Below are positions 12,215-23,348 of a stretch of 64,000 bases of DNA, one piece after another. The DNA comes from Musa acuminata AAA Group. Taxonomy: Eukaryota; Streptophyta; Magnoliopsida; Zingiberales; Musaceae. The notes under the pieces are model-generated. The model worked only from the letters and a program-made list of their open reading frames with translations, did no database searches and was not told the DNA's origin. Every line of letters starts with the position of its first letter. Position 1 is the stretch's first letter. Both the position numbers and the translations under genes were made by a program. The stretch lies in contig NC_088345.1 of the NCBI RefSeq assembly GCF_036884655.1, positions 17,603,001-17,667,000 on the forward strand. The letters run 5' to 3'.

Positions 12215-12621
12215 TGTTAGGACTCTAGCTAGGAGAGTCCTAATTGAGAGGGGTATTCATGTAAAATCTACCTAAGCTGACCCCTATTAAAGAGATGAAG
12301 AGGCTGGCTAGGGTTTGGATGTTATTTCTTAAAGAAGAATTATGAGTTGTAAAGGAATAGGAGTCTTGAGTAGGAGTCCTATTCGGAGTCTTGAGGAGGA
12401 GTCTTAATTGAGTAGGAGTCTTGAGTAGGAGTCCTATTAGGAGTTAGGGTTTAGAAACTCTATAAATAGTCATGTATTTATCCTCTTTTGATAAGAAATA
12501 GATGAATCTTTTCTGCAGCCTTTGAGCAGTAACTTGGAGGAAGGAACCCCTATAGAGTTCCAAGGAGGTCGATCTCCTAAAGTGATCAACCCCAAGCTTA
12601 GAATCTACAAGGGTTCTAATA
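12215..12621 (+). repeat. Element H 5' LTR
   Basis: Starts TGTTAGGACTCTAGC and ends near TTCTAATA, about 407 bp. It holds repeated GAGTCTTGAGTAGGAGTCC-like units (12360-12440) and a TATA box TATAAATA at 12461-12468. Its first 170 bp or so match the truncated 3' LTR at 36380. Confidence 0.85.
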
Positions 12622-12623
12622 CC

Positions 12624-12637
12624 TGGTATCAAAGCAG
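12624..12637 (+). promoter_or_regulatory. Element H primer binding site
   Basis: TGGTATCAAAGCAG, two to three bases after the LTR end. It is close to the initiator-Met tRNA complement, with a G-to-A change. Confidence 0.75.
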
Positions 12638-13937
12638 CGTTCTTGGTATCTCGCTACCCTTCTACAGCCATCCATCAGCCCTCCACAACTGCCTAAAGCA
12701 ATTCCCACAATTGCTTAAAAGATCATCGCCAAATTCTGTCATCATCTCTACCACCGCGGATCATCCTTTGATCTCCCCATGAATTACAATAGGTTCTAGT
12801 TTCCTACCTTACTGCTATTGAAATGTAGTTATCCTTATTCAAAAATCTAAAAAAAATTGTTCCTATATTGTTGTATAAACTTTTCGTCGTAAAGTTTTCA
12901 TCTCTACGACGAAAGATACATTGCAGAATTCCAACCACATAACACAATTTATTTGATCTTGCTTCTATATTTTTTCTATCTAAATCTCTACAAAATTTTT
13001 ATGATAGCTTGACACTTCGTAATAGCAGATTTTTTTTTGGGTTTGTTAAAAAATTCTTAATATAAACTATTGATATTTTATTTCTAAACTGCCATACTTG
13101 AAAATCTGCACTGTAAAATTCCAACCATATAGCATAGATTGTTTAATCTTGCTACTATATTTTTTCTATCCAAATTTCTATGAAATTGTTACGATAGCTT
13201 TGACACTTCCTAACAGTAGATTTTCCTTTGGTTTCGTTGAAAAATTCTTAATATAAACCATTGATCTTTTACTTCCAATCTGCTACACTTGAAATTCTAT
13301 GATGCAGAAAATTTTAGCCACATATTGTTGCCTTAACCCATCTATTTGCAATCTTTTTTGAATGAAATTTCTTATACACTTCATAGACCATCTTGGCCTC
13401 TATCTAAGATTTATCTATTAAGGAATTCATCTCTAAAAACAATTTTGTGTTGCTGCAAATTTTCGTCGCAAACCGCTGAAATTTTTCGATAAGAATTCTG
13501 CTATCGCAACTTGCACCAATTTCATTACTATTATACTGCCCAAAATTTTCTTAATTAAATTAGAAATCCTTGCTGTCATATAAACTGAGATTTTGCTATC
13601 AATTCCCTCCTTAAATTTCAAGTTTTTGGTGGAAATTTCGTTAAAAAACCATTGTTTCTTCGACAACAATTCTGCTCTTACATGACAACACATACCTGCA
13701 GCAAATTCCACTGATTTCTATCAAACCTTTGCTGCCATCTACTACAGATCTAAAACTTTCATCCACAGCTCTAAAACTCCACCAAACCACACCCTCAAAC
13801 TGCACCCAAAACAGCCACAAAACAAGCCTAAACCGTAGCCTACATCCACTAATCCACCAACCCTTTCGACTATCACTTCTCTCAACCTATACATGCCTTT
13901 AACCTAACAACAAAAGAGATATCTTAATATCACAGAT
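12638..13937 (+). other. Element H leader
   Basis: About 1.3 kb between PBS and gag with no long open frame. AT-rich in its middle part; holds a tandem duplication (next entry). Confidence 0.65.
12927..13306 (+). repeat. Tandem duplication of about 190 bp in the H leader
   Basis: The segment beginning AATTCCAACCA at 12927 is repeated from 13117 with scattered changes. Shared landmarks in order are TATTTTTTCTATC, a GATAGCTT-GACACTTC block and AAAAATTCTTAATATAAAC. The period is 190 bp. Confidence 0.8.
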
Positions 13938-14752
13938 TTGGAGGCATATACTATGGCATCTAAGGAGGCAATCAATACTAAATTCGAAGCCTTTGAGGTA
14001 CGAATGGAAATGGAAGATAAGATTCTGACTCTCTTTACCGAACTCAGTTTGGGCCGACCACCAAGCCCAAAGAAATCACATCAAGGGGAGAGCTCTAACC
14101 AATTGCACCAAACCCAAAGAGATGACTTCCAAGAGAGAGGAGGTTATATGATTGATTCCAACTATCCATGCATGAGGGTGAACTTTCCTAGATGGGAAGA
14201 AGGAGACCCGATTGGTTGGATCTCGCACGTGGAGCGATATTTTCGGTACCACAAAACCGTGAATGCATATATGGTGAAAATTGAGACTATATATCTTGAA
14301 AAGGATGCCATACAGTGGTTTGACTGATTTGAATACACTCATGGAATCCTCTTATGGCGACAATTCAAAGAAGGACTGATGATCTGCTTCGGACCAATCG
14401 ATTACGAGAACATTGACGGACAACTAGCAAAGATCCGATAAACCTCCACCATTCAGGAGTACCAAACCAAGTTTAAAAGGTTATCTAATCAAACTTATGA
14501 TTGGTCTCAAAAAGAGCTATTAGGGACCTTCATTGAGGGCTTAAAGTCGGAGATCCGAGGAGAAGTTAAAGAATGACAACCGTACATGCTTATGGCATCC
14601 ATCTCTTTCGCACGACTTCAAGAAGAGTGATTGAACCATGAAGCCTGGAGGACTAGGGTCACTCCTCGACTAGCAATACTGAAGCCCTCAACACCCCCTA
14701 TTATCAATTGAGTCCCTCCACTAAAAAGGTTGACAAGAGAAGAGCTTCGGGA
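13938..14752 (+). pseudogene. Element H gag pseudogene, first part
   Basis: Starts at the ATG of an open frame that runs 129 codons and then hits a TGA at 14325. Homologous sequence continues in the same frame through three more stops up to the F insertion. Visible Ty3/gypsy Gag features are a charged N-terminal helix region, the motif around FPRWEEGDP, WISHVERYF, AIQWFD, then WRQFKEGL, YQTKFKRLS and TFIEGLKSEI of the capsid-like domain. It is joined across F to the zinc-knuckle segment at 33645. It is not functional as written. Confidence 0.85.
14748..14752. other. Left target-site duplication of element F (CGGGA)
   Basis: CGGGA precedes F here and follows it at 33640-33644. Removing F and one copy of the duplication rejoins the gypsy gag at a TREELRE-type segment, which confirms the insertion. 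Confidence 0.93.
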
Positions 14753-14885
14753 TGTTAGGATCGAGAGCACTAAGAGGGGGGGGGTGAATTAGTGCAGCGG
14801 AAATCTTACAATAATTTAAAAACCAAAAGCTGCGTTCGTTCAAAAACTATTATGATGCAAAACTAAAATTCTTAGTTTGTATCTA

Positions 14886-15121
14886 AGTGCAGTTTGCGTC
14901 TAAGCGCAGTTTTGCGTCTAAACTCAGATTTACGTCTAAATGCAGATTTACGTCTAAACGCAGATTTACGTCTAAACGCAGATTTACGTCTAAACGCAGT
15001 TTTACGTCTAAACGCAGATTTACGTCTAAACGCAGTTTTACGTCTAAACGCAGTTTTACGTCTAAACGCAGATTTACGTCTAAACGCAGTTTTACGTCTA
15101 GACGCAGATTTACGTCTAAAC
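14886..15121. repeat. 18-bp minisatellite in the F 3' LTR
   Basis: About 13 tandem copies of an 18-bp unit, CAGATTTACGTCTAAACG with variants CAGTTTTACG. As 18 is divisible by three, it yields spurious repetitive open frames on both strands. The same array occurs at 31501-31736 and, inverted, at 58789-59030. Confidence 0.93.
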
Positions 15122-15956
15122 TTTGAAACTCGTTTGTATACTCGCAGAAGGCAGTATGCAGTTGAAATCAAGACGTAAACGTGAACTGAAATCTGATGAT
15201 TGAGCGAGGAAAGCCAATTTACGTCTGAATGCAGTTTTACGTCTAAATGTTGAAACTCGTTCGTAAAATCGTAGAGGACAGATTGCAGTTATTAATAGGA
15301 TTAAAATGTAAGCGTAAACTGCAAAGAAACTCGTTCGTAAAAGCACGGAAAACAGTTCTGCAGAATCAAACGTAAACGTAAACGTAAACTGTAATGTATG
15401 AAAATACGAATTTACGTCTGAATGCAGATTTGGAAGAACAGCACTTAGAACTTGTTCGTGAAAGCGCAGAGAGCAGTAGTGATGAGGGAGGTTTGCAGTA
15501 ATGATAAAGTGCTCGAAAATAAACGCAAACCAGAGATTTAGAGTGGTTCGGTCAGCCTTGACCTACTCCACTTTTGGCTTCCTCCACCGATGAGGTTGCC
15601 GACGTCAACTAGGTGCCTTCCTTCAATGGGCGAAGGCCAAACTTCCCTCTTACAGTTTCTCTCCTTTTGACAGGCTTAGGAGACAACCTTTACAGACCTT
15701 TCTCTCCTCACTTTACAATTGAAAACTTAAAGAACAGAAGGAGGAGACTTAAAGGCTTTACAACACTTTTGAGCTCTTAGAATCACAGAAAAGATCAAGA
15801 TTTCGGTGTAGGTCTGTATCTTTTCAGTGCTGAATGGGTGGGGTATTTATAGGCCCCAACCCAATTCAAAATTCGAGCTCAAAACGATCAAATCGATCAA
15901 ATCCCAGAATTCTGGGATCAGGCGGTTGCACCTCTCGACTGGAGAGGTGGCACCGC

Positions 15957-16187
15957 TTGGCAGAGCTCGAAGACTGAGCTCTGCCGATTGCTTCTCTCTG
16001 CCAGAGCTCGAAGACTGAGCTCGATGGTTGCATCACCTGGCAGAGCTCGAAGACTGAGCTTGGTGATTGCATCACCTGGCAGAGCTCGAAACTGAGCTCG
16101 GTGGTTGCATCACCTGGCAGAGCTCCAAGCTGAGCTCAGGCTGATCCACCTCTCTGCCAGAGCTCGAAGACTGAGCTCGGTGATTTC
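15957..16187. repeat. Imperfect 35-40 bp repeats in the F 3' LTR (left of N)
   Basis: Repeats built on CAGAGCTCGAAGACTGAGCT followed by GGTGATTGCATCACCTGG. The second half is itself palindromic. The array continues to the right of N from 24839. Confidence 0.85.
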
Positions 16188-17681
16188 TGCTAGTCATAGG
16201 TGCCTAACAAGCCAATCACGTGAGTGATGGCACGTGTGACTTGATACAGAATCTTTTTGCTTATTATATTTTGGCGTATATCACTTTATAACTATTGCAT
16301 AAATGCATATATATTGTGATGTCCTTGGATTTGTGCAATGGGAATCGGATCGTGATGAGATCACGATAATGAGATCGATTCACCTTTAAACACATATCCT
16401 AAATAATCCCGGTCATAGGTTACTCGAGAGGGACATCGTGATAACCGGATAGACTGGTGTGCTGTATACCCGTCCATATGATGGATGCAGCTGGTCTCAT
16501 AGCTGCTCGTGTAGGGACACTAGGGATACAGTACAGGTGCTCATTGGAGAATGAGTTCACTGATTGATCCGCTTACGGAATGCTGGATGGTTGATGATGC
16601 CTTATTGTCAGACAACGATTCCGTAGTCCTAGTGGTGTATCTGGTTCTTAGACTTGAGACACCAAGGATGTCCTGTATGAGTGCTCCACTCTTTGATACC
16701 AGACTTATAGGTTTGGCTGTTCCCAGATCTAGTACAGCTGGTCATTGGGAGTGGTAGTCGACCTTACGAGGGCTATTGAGTGTCGATAGAGGATCATCCA
16801 CTCTCGGTATCATGAGAGGAATATCCCATGTGTTCTTGCTCAGACAAATCCCTGGCCAGGGTCATTCGGGTTGAGAGAGAAAGAGTTCTCCGGGAGAATC
16901 CGATTAGAGCGAGACTCGAGTAGAAACCGTATGGGTCTGACAGCACCATGCTCGATATACGGTCTCTGGGATATTAGATGGATGAGGGACTATAGGTACA
17001 TGGTAACTGAGGACAGACAGGTCCAATGGATTGGATTCCCCTGTATCGTCTGGGGACTACGGCGTAGTGGCCTAGTACTTCCGTAGTCGATGAGTCGAGT
17101 GAATTATTACAGAGATAATAATTCACTGAGTTAGAAGGAGTTCTGACAGGTATGACTCACGGCCAGCTCGATATTGGGCCTAGAGGGTCACACACATATG
17201 GTAGGCATTGCGATGAGTAGAGGTTCGGATATGAGATATCCGACGGAGCCCTTGTCTTATTGGATGCAGATCCAATACCCACTAGGGAAAGGACCCATTA
17301 GGGTTTTGACACGGGATCTCTATAAATAGGAGGGATTCACAGCCTCATAGGCTAGAGTCTTTGCTTGCCCTTCCTATTCTCCTCTCCCTCTCCCCCTCAG
17401 AGTAGGCCTGGAGTTTTGAGGAGCGTCGTCGCAACCCTGCTGTGTGGATCACCGCTAGAGAGGAGGACGCTTGACCTCCTTCACCCTCTCCTAAGGATCT
17501 GCAAGGAAACAGGGATATACGATCTCCCTAGGTAACACAATCAATATACGCAGTTTTATGTTTTGCGGATTTTTGCGCACCAATCTTCGCACGACGATGA
17601 ACACCTTTTTGGGAATCGGGGATTTTTGTTTTCTTGTTCTTCCGCTGCGCATATGATGTCGCCCCCTATGATTTCCCAACA
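16188..17681 (+). repeat. Element N 5' LTR
   Basis: 1,494 bp starting TGCTAGTCATAGG and ending TTTCCCAACA. It has a TATA box (TATAAATA, 17321-17328) about 360 bp before its end, placing the transcription start near 17350. It appears identical to 23349-24828. Confidence 0.92.
17321..17328 (+). promoter_or_regulatory. TATA box of the N 5' LTR
   Basis: TATAAATA within a CTCTATAAATAGGAGG context, repeated at 24482-24489 in the 3' LTR. No other TATA-like site of this quality lies in the LTR. Confidence 0.7.
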
Positions 17682-17682
17682 G

Positions 17683-17694
17683 TGGTATCAGAGC
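17683..17694 (+). promoter_or_regulatory. Element N primer binding site
   Basis: TGGTATCAGAGC one base after the LTR end, a full match to the initiator-Met tRNA 3' complement. Confidence 0.9.
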
Positions 17695-17799
17695 CAGGTT
17701 GTTCGTGCGAATGATTGGTTTTGAACTACGTGTATTGTGTTTAGGAAGAATTTTGACGTCAAAATCGTTGACGCAAAAACGAGGAAGGGCACCAACAGT

Positions 17800-18240
17800 T
17801 GCTGCCCTCGATCTGCATGCCTGCAGCCACCTGCAGCGGCAGCCGCAGTCGCAGCCAGGCAGCACAGCGCCGGCGCATGCGCAGCAGCCGGCCGACGGCC
17901 TGCTTGCAGCAGGCTTGCTGCCGGCGGGGCTGGCAGCCCGCGGGTAGAGGCGCCTGCGGCCGCTGAGCCCGCGGGTAGAGGCGCCGCGGGGCAGCAGCGC
18001 GGGCTGAGGCACCGCAGGGCAGCGGCGCCTGTAGCCGCTGCTCCCACGGGCAAACACCCCGCAGGGGCGGCCGCCAGCGAGGCAGCACCGCCTGCGGGCG
18101 CTGCCTCGCCGGCAGAACTGCCCGCGGAGGCGGCGACGCCCGCGGGGGCCAGCGGGCGTGCCGCCCGCAGGCGAGGGCAGCGCCCCGCCCCTCGCCGCAC
18201 AGGCCGCCGCCGGCAGGGTGGCGGCGGCGGCAGCAGCAAA
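17800..18240. repeat. GC-rich low-complexity stretch in the N leader
   Basis: Mostly GCGGC, GCAGC and CCGCGGG words, in sharp contrast with the AT-rich surroundings. The equivalent place in the relic C (about 51240-51378) is less GC-rich but shows related GGCTAGGAAACCCTAG-like words. Function unknown; it may act in RNA folding or packaging, or be captured sequence. Confidence 0.7.
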
Positions 18241-19032
18241 AAGGGTATTAGGGTTTTCTGGGCAAAAGACAGTTTTGCCCCTCGGAATTTGAGAAATTCC
18301 AGTTTCTGTCTTTTGTCCAAATTACGAAAATACCCTTAGGAATTGAGAAATTCCCTATATATCCCTGATTTCAGAAAATATTAATTAATTAAAAGGTTTA
18401 GTTGATTATTATTTTTATTATTATCTAGTAGTCCTACATGATGATGATTATTTATACATGTGATGTATGATGAGTGGACGGATGATCATGGACCGTGTGA
18501 TGTGTGTACTTGTGATTATTATTATTGAGGTCTGCGAACCTCCATTATATTTCTCGTTTATTGTCGGGCCTGCGTGCCTATGATTAAGTTGTAATCACAT
18601 GAGGAGGCGTAGCGGGAGCGTGGATGCCATAGCGGGACCCACGAGACGGACGATCGTGATGCATGGAGATGCATCAAGATGTCGACGGAACCGACGAGGA
18701 CGAGATGGACGATCACAAGGCATGGAGATGCACCGTTGCACACATAGATCTTGATGTGAGTGATTAGGCCTACTGGCTCGGGCCTAATCATATTAGGTTG
18801 TGGTCCATGATCATCTGGTGTGATTGCTTATACACATACTAGATATGTATATATATTTGCATGCGATGTAGATATATATTAAATATGTATATGTGTGACA
18901 TGTCATATTAGGAGACCAAATCATAGAAACATCTCTCGATAAAATTAAGTCGGTAAACGTGAGGCAATTAGATTGACCCACGTGGCCTTCCATCGTTATG
19001 AGTAGGAACCGAATCCTGGTGTAGGTTGAGTT

Positions 19033-19323
19033 GGTCGAGTCCCTCGAGACTCACCTATATCGCGATTCGCTATCTTGCTTACGACATAGAGATGTCACCG
19101 GTGACCTGAGGACATGATATGCTTGGTCGAGTCCCTCGAGGGTATATCATCAAATCAGACTCATCTTGTAACGAAGGTGTTGACTTAACCGAGCATCATG
19201 GTTGGTCGAGTCCCTCGAGGCCATGGTGATTCGGAGGCCGAACAGGACGGGAATCACAAGGAGTTGTGATCGGCAAGAGTTGTCTACCTTTTAGGCTTAG
19301 TGTGATTGGTCGAGTCCCTCGAG
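19033..19323 (+). repeat. Four dispersed hairpin repeats in the N leader
   Basis: GGTCGAGTCCCTCGAG occurs exactly at 19033, 19125, 19204 and 19308, 79 to 104 bp apart. Inside it TCGAG-TCC-CTCGA is a perfect inverted repeat with a 3-base loop. The relic C has the same motif inverted at 50453-50468, a near copy at 50364-50379 and a worn copy near 50192, in the same leader position. Confidence 0.9.
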
Positions 19324-19495
19324 GTTACACTAAGACGCTGATTGGATCCTGATCCCCACTAGAAGTCTGCCGGAGACTTCCGTTTCACGTGCTGAGGGTG
19401 TCGCGTGACTCGTTAGTAAAATAGTGGGAGCATATTAAGATAGAAGTCCATATCTTGATAGTTTATTTCTTGCAAAATCTGCATGTTATTCATTT

Positions 19496-22400
19496 TTGCT
19501 ACATCTTTATTTTCAGAAAATATCGCTTTCAAATCCCTTACGTGGCATACTTGATGTCAACCGCCTCACTGGTCCAAATTATACGGATTGGCTCCGTAAC
19601 TTGAGAATTGTTCTCACAGCGGAGAAAATCGTGTACGTCCTTGATACAGTGATGCCTACGCCCGAAGAAGGGGCAAGCGAGGATGAGATCGCTCGCTACG
19701 TGAAGTACATTGATGACTCCACTCTTGCTCAGTGCTATATGTTGGGCTCTATGACTCCAGAGTTACAGAGACAACATGAAAAGATGGATGCCAGATCCAT
19801 TCTCCTACATGTCCGTAAATTGTTTGAGGAACAGGGAAGGACTCAACGATATGAGATATCCAAGAGCCTTTTCCGCGCTAGGATGACTGAGGGGACACCG
19901 GTTCAGAACCATGTCCTAAAGATGATTGAGTGGATAGAGAAACTCACAGGTCTAGGAATGGTCCTAGAGGATAACTTGTGTGTGGACATTGTGCTTCAGT
20001 CCCTACCAGATTCCTTTTCACAGTTCATAATGAATTTTAATATGAACAAGCTTGAGGTGACTCTCCCAGAGCTCCTCAATATGTTGAGGGAGGCAGAGAG
20101 TACTATTAAGAAAGAGAAGCCAGTTCTCTACACTGGTGAGACCAGAAAGAAAAGGAAAGCAGAAAGGTCCCTTAAGAAGGGAAAGGGCAAGGGCAAACAA
20201 GGTAAAGCAAAGGTTGCTAAGAAAGACCCAACAAAGGACAAAGGCCAGTGCTTCCACTGTGGTAAAGATGGGCACTGGAAGAGAAACTGCAAAGAGTACC
20301 TTGCAGAAAGGGCGAAACAAAAGCTTGATGAAGCTTCAGGTACATTCATGATCAGTCTCCATTTGTCAGACTCTTATGATAACACATGGGTATTAGATAC
20401 CGGTAGTGCTTATCATATATGCAATTCGTTGCAGGTTCTGGCAAGGCCTAGGAGACTAGAGAGAGGCGAGATGGACCTCAAGATGGGTAATGGAGCAAAA
20501 GTTGCTGTATTAGCTGTTGGCGAGGTCGCCCTACATCTGCCTAGTGGAGTTTTTATTGCATTAGATGCATGTTATTTTGTTCCTTCTATTATCAAAAACA
20601 TTATCTCCATTTCATGTTTAACAGTTAGTGGATATAAATTTGTTTTTGAGAACAATGGTTGTTCGATATTATTAGATGATAAGATCATCACGAAAGGAAC
20701 ATTGCATAATGGTTTATTTATGTTAGACACCACTCCACATATCATGAATATATATGTGTCCAAAAGGAAACGAGATGAGTTGAACAGTGCATACCTGTGG
20801 CATAGTAGGCTAGGTCACATCCATGAAAGAAGGATTCAAAAGTTGCTAAATGATGGATATCTAGATCCATTAGACTATGTGTCATATGCAACTTGTGAGC
20901 CTTGCATTCGTGGAAAACTGACCAACTCTCCATTTAGTGGAACTGGAGAGAGAGCCACTGAGTTGTTGGAACTCATACATAGTGATGTATGTGGACCCAT
21001 GTCAACTCATGCCATTGGAGGTTACTCCTACTTCATTACATTTACTGATGATTTCTCAAGGTATGGATATGTGTACTTAATGAAGTACAAGTCCGAGGCC
21101 TTTGAGAAATTCAGAGAGTATAAGAATGAGGTGGAGAACCAGACTGGAAAGAGTATCAAAACTCTTCGATCAGATCGAGGAGGTGAGTACTTAAGTACAG
21201 AGTTTACTCACTTCCTCAAGGACCATGGGATATTATCCCAATGGACACCTCCTTATACACCTCAGCTCAATGGTGTCTCTGAAAGGAGAAATCGTACATT
21301 ATTAGATATGGTACGGTCCATGATGAGTTTCGCTGACCTACCCATCTCATTCTGGGGATATGCCCTAGAAACCGCAGCTTACCTTCTGAACAGAGTTCCA
21401 ACTAAGTCGGTAGTGTCTACACCATATGAGATATGGAAAGGGAAGAAGCCTGATCTTAAGGTTGTTAAGATTTGGGGCTACTCTGCCCATGTTAAAAGAC
21501 ACAACCCCGATAAGTTAGAATCAAGGACAGGGCGATGTAAATTTGTGGGATACCCCAAGGAAACTTGTGGGTATTACTTCTATCATCTCGAGGACCAAAA
21601 GGTCTTTGTAGCTAAGAGAGCAGTGTTCCTTGAGAAGGAACACATTCTTGACGGAGACAGTGGGAGAATGATAGAATTGAGCGAGGTTGGAGAACCAAGC
21701 TCAAGCACCACTCTACAGCTCGAGTCTGTTCAGGTACCTAATACACAAGTATCAACTTTACGCAGGTCTGATAGAGTATCCCATCCTCCTGAGAGATATG
21801 TGGGACATATTAGAGCAGAGGATGTAGATGATATTGATCCTCAGACCTACGAGGAGGCTATTATGAGTATAGACTCCGGGAAGTGGCAAGAAGCCATGAA
21901 TTCTGAGATGGATTCTATGTACTCCAATAAGGTTTGGAACCTAGTTGATGCGCCCGAAGGTATTGTACCCATCGGTTGCAAGTGGATCTTTAAGAAAAAG
22001 ATCGGAGTAGATGGAAAGGTAGAGACCTATAAAGCAAGGCTAGTGGCTAAGGGGTATCGTCAAAGGCAAGGTGTTGACTACGACGAAACTTTCTCACCCG
22101 TAGCAATGCTAAAATCCATCAGAATTCTATTGGCTATTGCAGCACACTATGATTATGAGATCTGGCAGATGGATGTGAAAACCGCATTCCTCAATGGGAA
22201 CCTGGAGGAGGAGGTGTATATGATGCAACCTGAGGGATTCGTGTCCAAGAACTGCCCAGATAAGGTGTGTAGGTTGCTTAGATCCAGTTATGGACTAAAG
22301 CAAGCTTCCCGAAGTTGGAACATAAGATTTGATGAGGCAATCAGATCTTATGACTTCGTTAAGAACGAAGATGAGCCTTGTGTATACAGAAAGGTAAGTG

Positions 22401-22654
22401 GGAGCGCTATTAGCTTTTTGGTGTTATATGTGGACGACATCCTCATCATTGGGAATGACATAGGAATGCTATCCACAGTAAAGGCTTGGTTATCTAGACA
22501 CTTCTCCATGAAGGACTTAGGAGAAGCATATTATATCTTGGGGATTAGAATCTATAGAGATAGATCCAAGAGGATGCTTGGCTTGTCCCAGTCTAGGTAC
22601 ATAGAAACCATTGTCAAAAGGTTTGGCATGGAAAATTCCAAAGGGCAAACTTGA
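19496..22654 (+). CDS. Element N gag-pol polyprotein, truncated in the RT-RNase H linker
   Basis: Single frame of 1,052 codons: Gag with a [14 protein letters not shown] zinc knuckle (residues about 252-265), protease with LDTGSAYH (Asp about 301), integrase with the HHCC zinc region (about 433-480) and DD35E (D497, D560, E596), and RT with YVDD (978-981). The frame ends early with KGQT-stop where a deletion removes the RT-RNase H linker. No ATG starts the conserved N-terminus: the open frame begins at a TTG, the first in-frame ATG is near 19652, and TTTTCAG directly precedes the conserved KISLSNP segment. A spliced leader or a non-AUG start is possible. Gag and pol are not separated by a stop, unlike in E and F. 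Confidence 0.88.
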   Translation: MLHLYFQKISLSNPLRGILDVNRLTGPNYTDWLRNLRIVLTAEKIVYVLDTVMPTPEEGASEDEIARYVKYIDDSTLAQCYMLGSMTPELQRQHEKMDARSILLHVRKLFEEQGRTQRYEISKSLFRARMTEGTPVQNHVLKMIEWIEKLTGLGMVLEDNLCVDIVLQSLPDSFSQFIMNFNMNKLEVTLPELLNMLREAESTIKKEKPVLYTGETRKKRKAERSLKKGKGKGKQGKAKVAKKDPTKDKGQCFHCGKDGHWKRNCKEYLAERAKQKLDEASGTFMISLHLSDSYDNTWVLDTGSAYHICNSLQVLARPRRLERGEMDLKMGNGAKVAVLAVGEVALHLPSGVFIALDACYFVPSIIKNIISISCLTVSGYKFVFENNGCSILLDDKIITKGTLHNGLFMLDTTPHIMNIYVSKRKRDELNSAYLWHSRLGHIHERRIQKLLNDGYLDPLDYVSYATCEPCIRGKLTNSPFSGTGERATELLELIHSDVCGPMSTHAIGGYSYFITFTDDFSRYGYVYLMKYKSEAFEKFREYKNEVENQTGKSIKTLRSDRGGEYLSTEFTHFLKDHGILSQWTPPYTPQLNGVSERRNRTLLDMVRSMMSFADLPISFWGYALETAAYLLNRVPTKSVVSTPYEIWKGKKPDLKVVKIWGYSAHVKRHNPDKLESRTGRCKFVGYPKETCGYYFYHLEDQKVFVAKRAVFLEKEHILDGDSGRMIELSEVGEPSSSTTLQLESVQVPNTQVSTLRRSDRVSHPPERYVGHIRAEDVDDIDPQTYEEAIMSIDSGKWQEAMNSEMDSMYSNKVWNLVDAPEGIVPIGCKWIFKKKIGVDGKVETYKARLVAKGYRQRQGVDYDETFSPVAMLKSIRILLAIAAHYDYEIWQMDVKTAFLNGNLEEEVYMMQPEGFVSKNCPDKVCRLLRSSYGLKQASRSWNIRFDEAIRSYDFVKNEDEPCVYRKVSGSAISFLVLYVDDILIIGNDIGMLSTVKAWLSRHFSMKDLGEAYYILGIRIYRDRSKRMLGLSQSRYIETIVKRFGMENSKGQT

Positions 22655-23334
22655 ATATGATACCTTATGCCTCAGCAATAGGGTCTATCATGTATGCCAT
22701 GCTATGTACTAGGCCTGATATAGCGCATGCTCTGAGTGTCACGAGCAGGTATTAGGCGGATCCAGGCTTGGAGCACTGGAAAGCAGTAAAGTGTATCCTT
22801 AAGTACTTAAGAAGGACTAAGGATCTTTTACTAGTATATGGAGGTAATAGCCTTAAGGTTGAAGGCTACACTGACTCAAGTTTTCAGTCTGATGTCGATG
22901 ATAGCAAGTCGAATTCAAGGTATGTGTACATCTTGAATGGAGGAGCAGTGTGCAGGAAGAGTTCCAAGCAAGATACCACTGCTGACTCGACCACAGAGGC
23001 GGAGTACATTGCTGCATCAGATGCAGCAAAGGAGGGAGTCTGGGTGAAGAAGTTCATCACAGATTTGAGAGTCGATACAGATAGCGACAAGTCGACTTCC
23101 TTATATTGCGACAACTATGGGGTGATTACTCAAATAAGGGAACCCGGGTCTTATCAGAAGTGTTCTGAGGAGGTTCCAGCTTATAAGAGAAATCGTAACC
23201 CGAGGAGATGTAGTAGTGGAATTGTTCCATCCGAAGATAACATTGCAGATCCACTGATAAAGCCGTTGTCTCAGATTGTCTTTGAGCGTCACAGGAGTCT
23301 GATGGGGATCAGACACATAGGTGATTGGTTTTAG
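22655..23334 (+). pseudogene. Element N pol remainder (RNase H), broken
   Basis: After the deletion near 22640 homology resumes in another frame with IPYASAIGSIMYAM and TRPDIAHALSV, and then a TAG at about 22754 replaces the Gln of the RYQADPG-type segment. From 22768 a 188-codon frame holds the RNase H motifs [17 protein letters not shown] and YCDN. Between about 23155 and 23225 the reading is shifted by two opposite indels: the expected VLRRFQLIREIV-type segment is only readable in another frame. N therefore cannot make a normal RNase H. Confidence 0.85.
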
Positions 23335-23335
23335 G

Positions 23336-23348
23336 TCAAGTGGGAGAT
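23336..23348 (+). promoter_or_regulatory. Element N polypurine tract
   Basis: CAAGTGGGAGATT directly before the 3' LTR start TGCTAG. Confidence 0.8.

Larger units (their letters stand above)
14753..16187 (-). repeat. Element F 3' LTR, outer part
   Basis: Begins TGTTAGGATCGAG on the plus strand (the inverted LTR end) and matches 31368-32796 almost base for base. It holds the 9-G run, the 18-bp minisatellite, the TATA box (inverted TATTTATA at 15844-15851) and the first part of the GAGCTCGAAGACTGAGCTC repeat field, where N is inserted. Confidence 0.93.
17695..19495 (+). other. Element N leader (1.8 kb)
   Basis: The untranslated region before gag, with two unusual parts: a very GC-rich, low-complexity stretch at about 17800-18240 and four hairpin repeats at 19033-19323. 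Long frames in the GC-rich part (up to about 210 codons, on both strands) are Ala/Arg/Pro-rich and I treat them as chance. The leader ends with a T-rich stretch and TTTTCAG directly before the conserved Gag sequence. Confidence 0.75.

Noticed and set aside
14886..15121. CRISPR-like array
   Set aside because: Units are directly tandem without unique spacers and lie inside an LTR of a plant retrotransposon.
14887..15171. Arg/Lys/Ser-rich repetitive open frames in the LTRs (also 31487-31793 and 58733-59020)
   Set aside because: They arise on both strands and in several frames because the minisatellite unit is 18 bp; no conserved protein.
16551..17086. Two 68- and 71-codon frames repeated at 23712-24247
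   Set aside because: They are parts of the N LTR, duplicated with it; no coding evidence.
17491..18339. Long Ala/Arg/Pro-rich frames in the N leader (up to 210 codons, both strands)
   Set aside because: High GC lowers stop-codon frequency; composition is low-complexity, frames overlap on both strands and no domain is seen.
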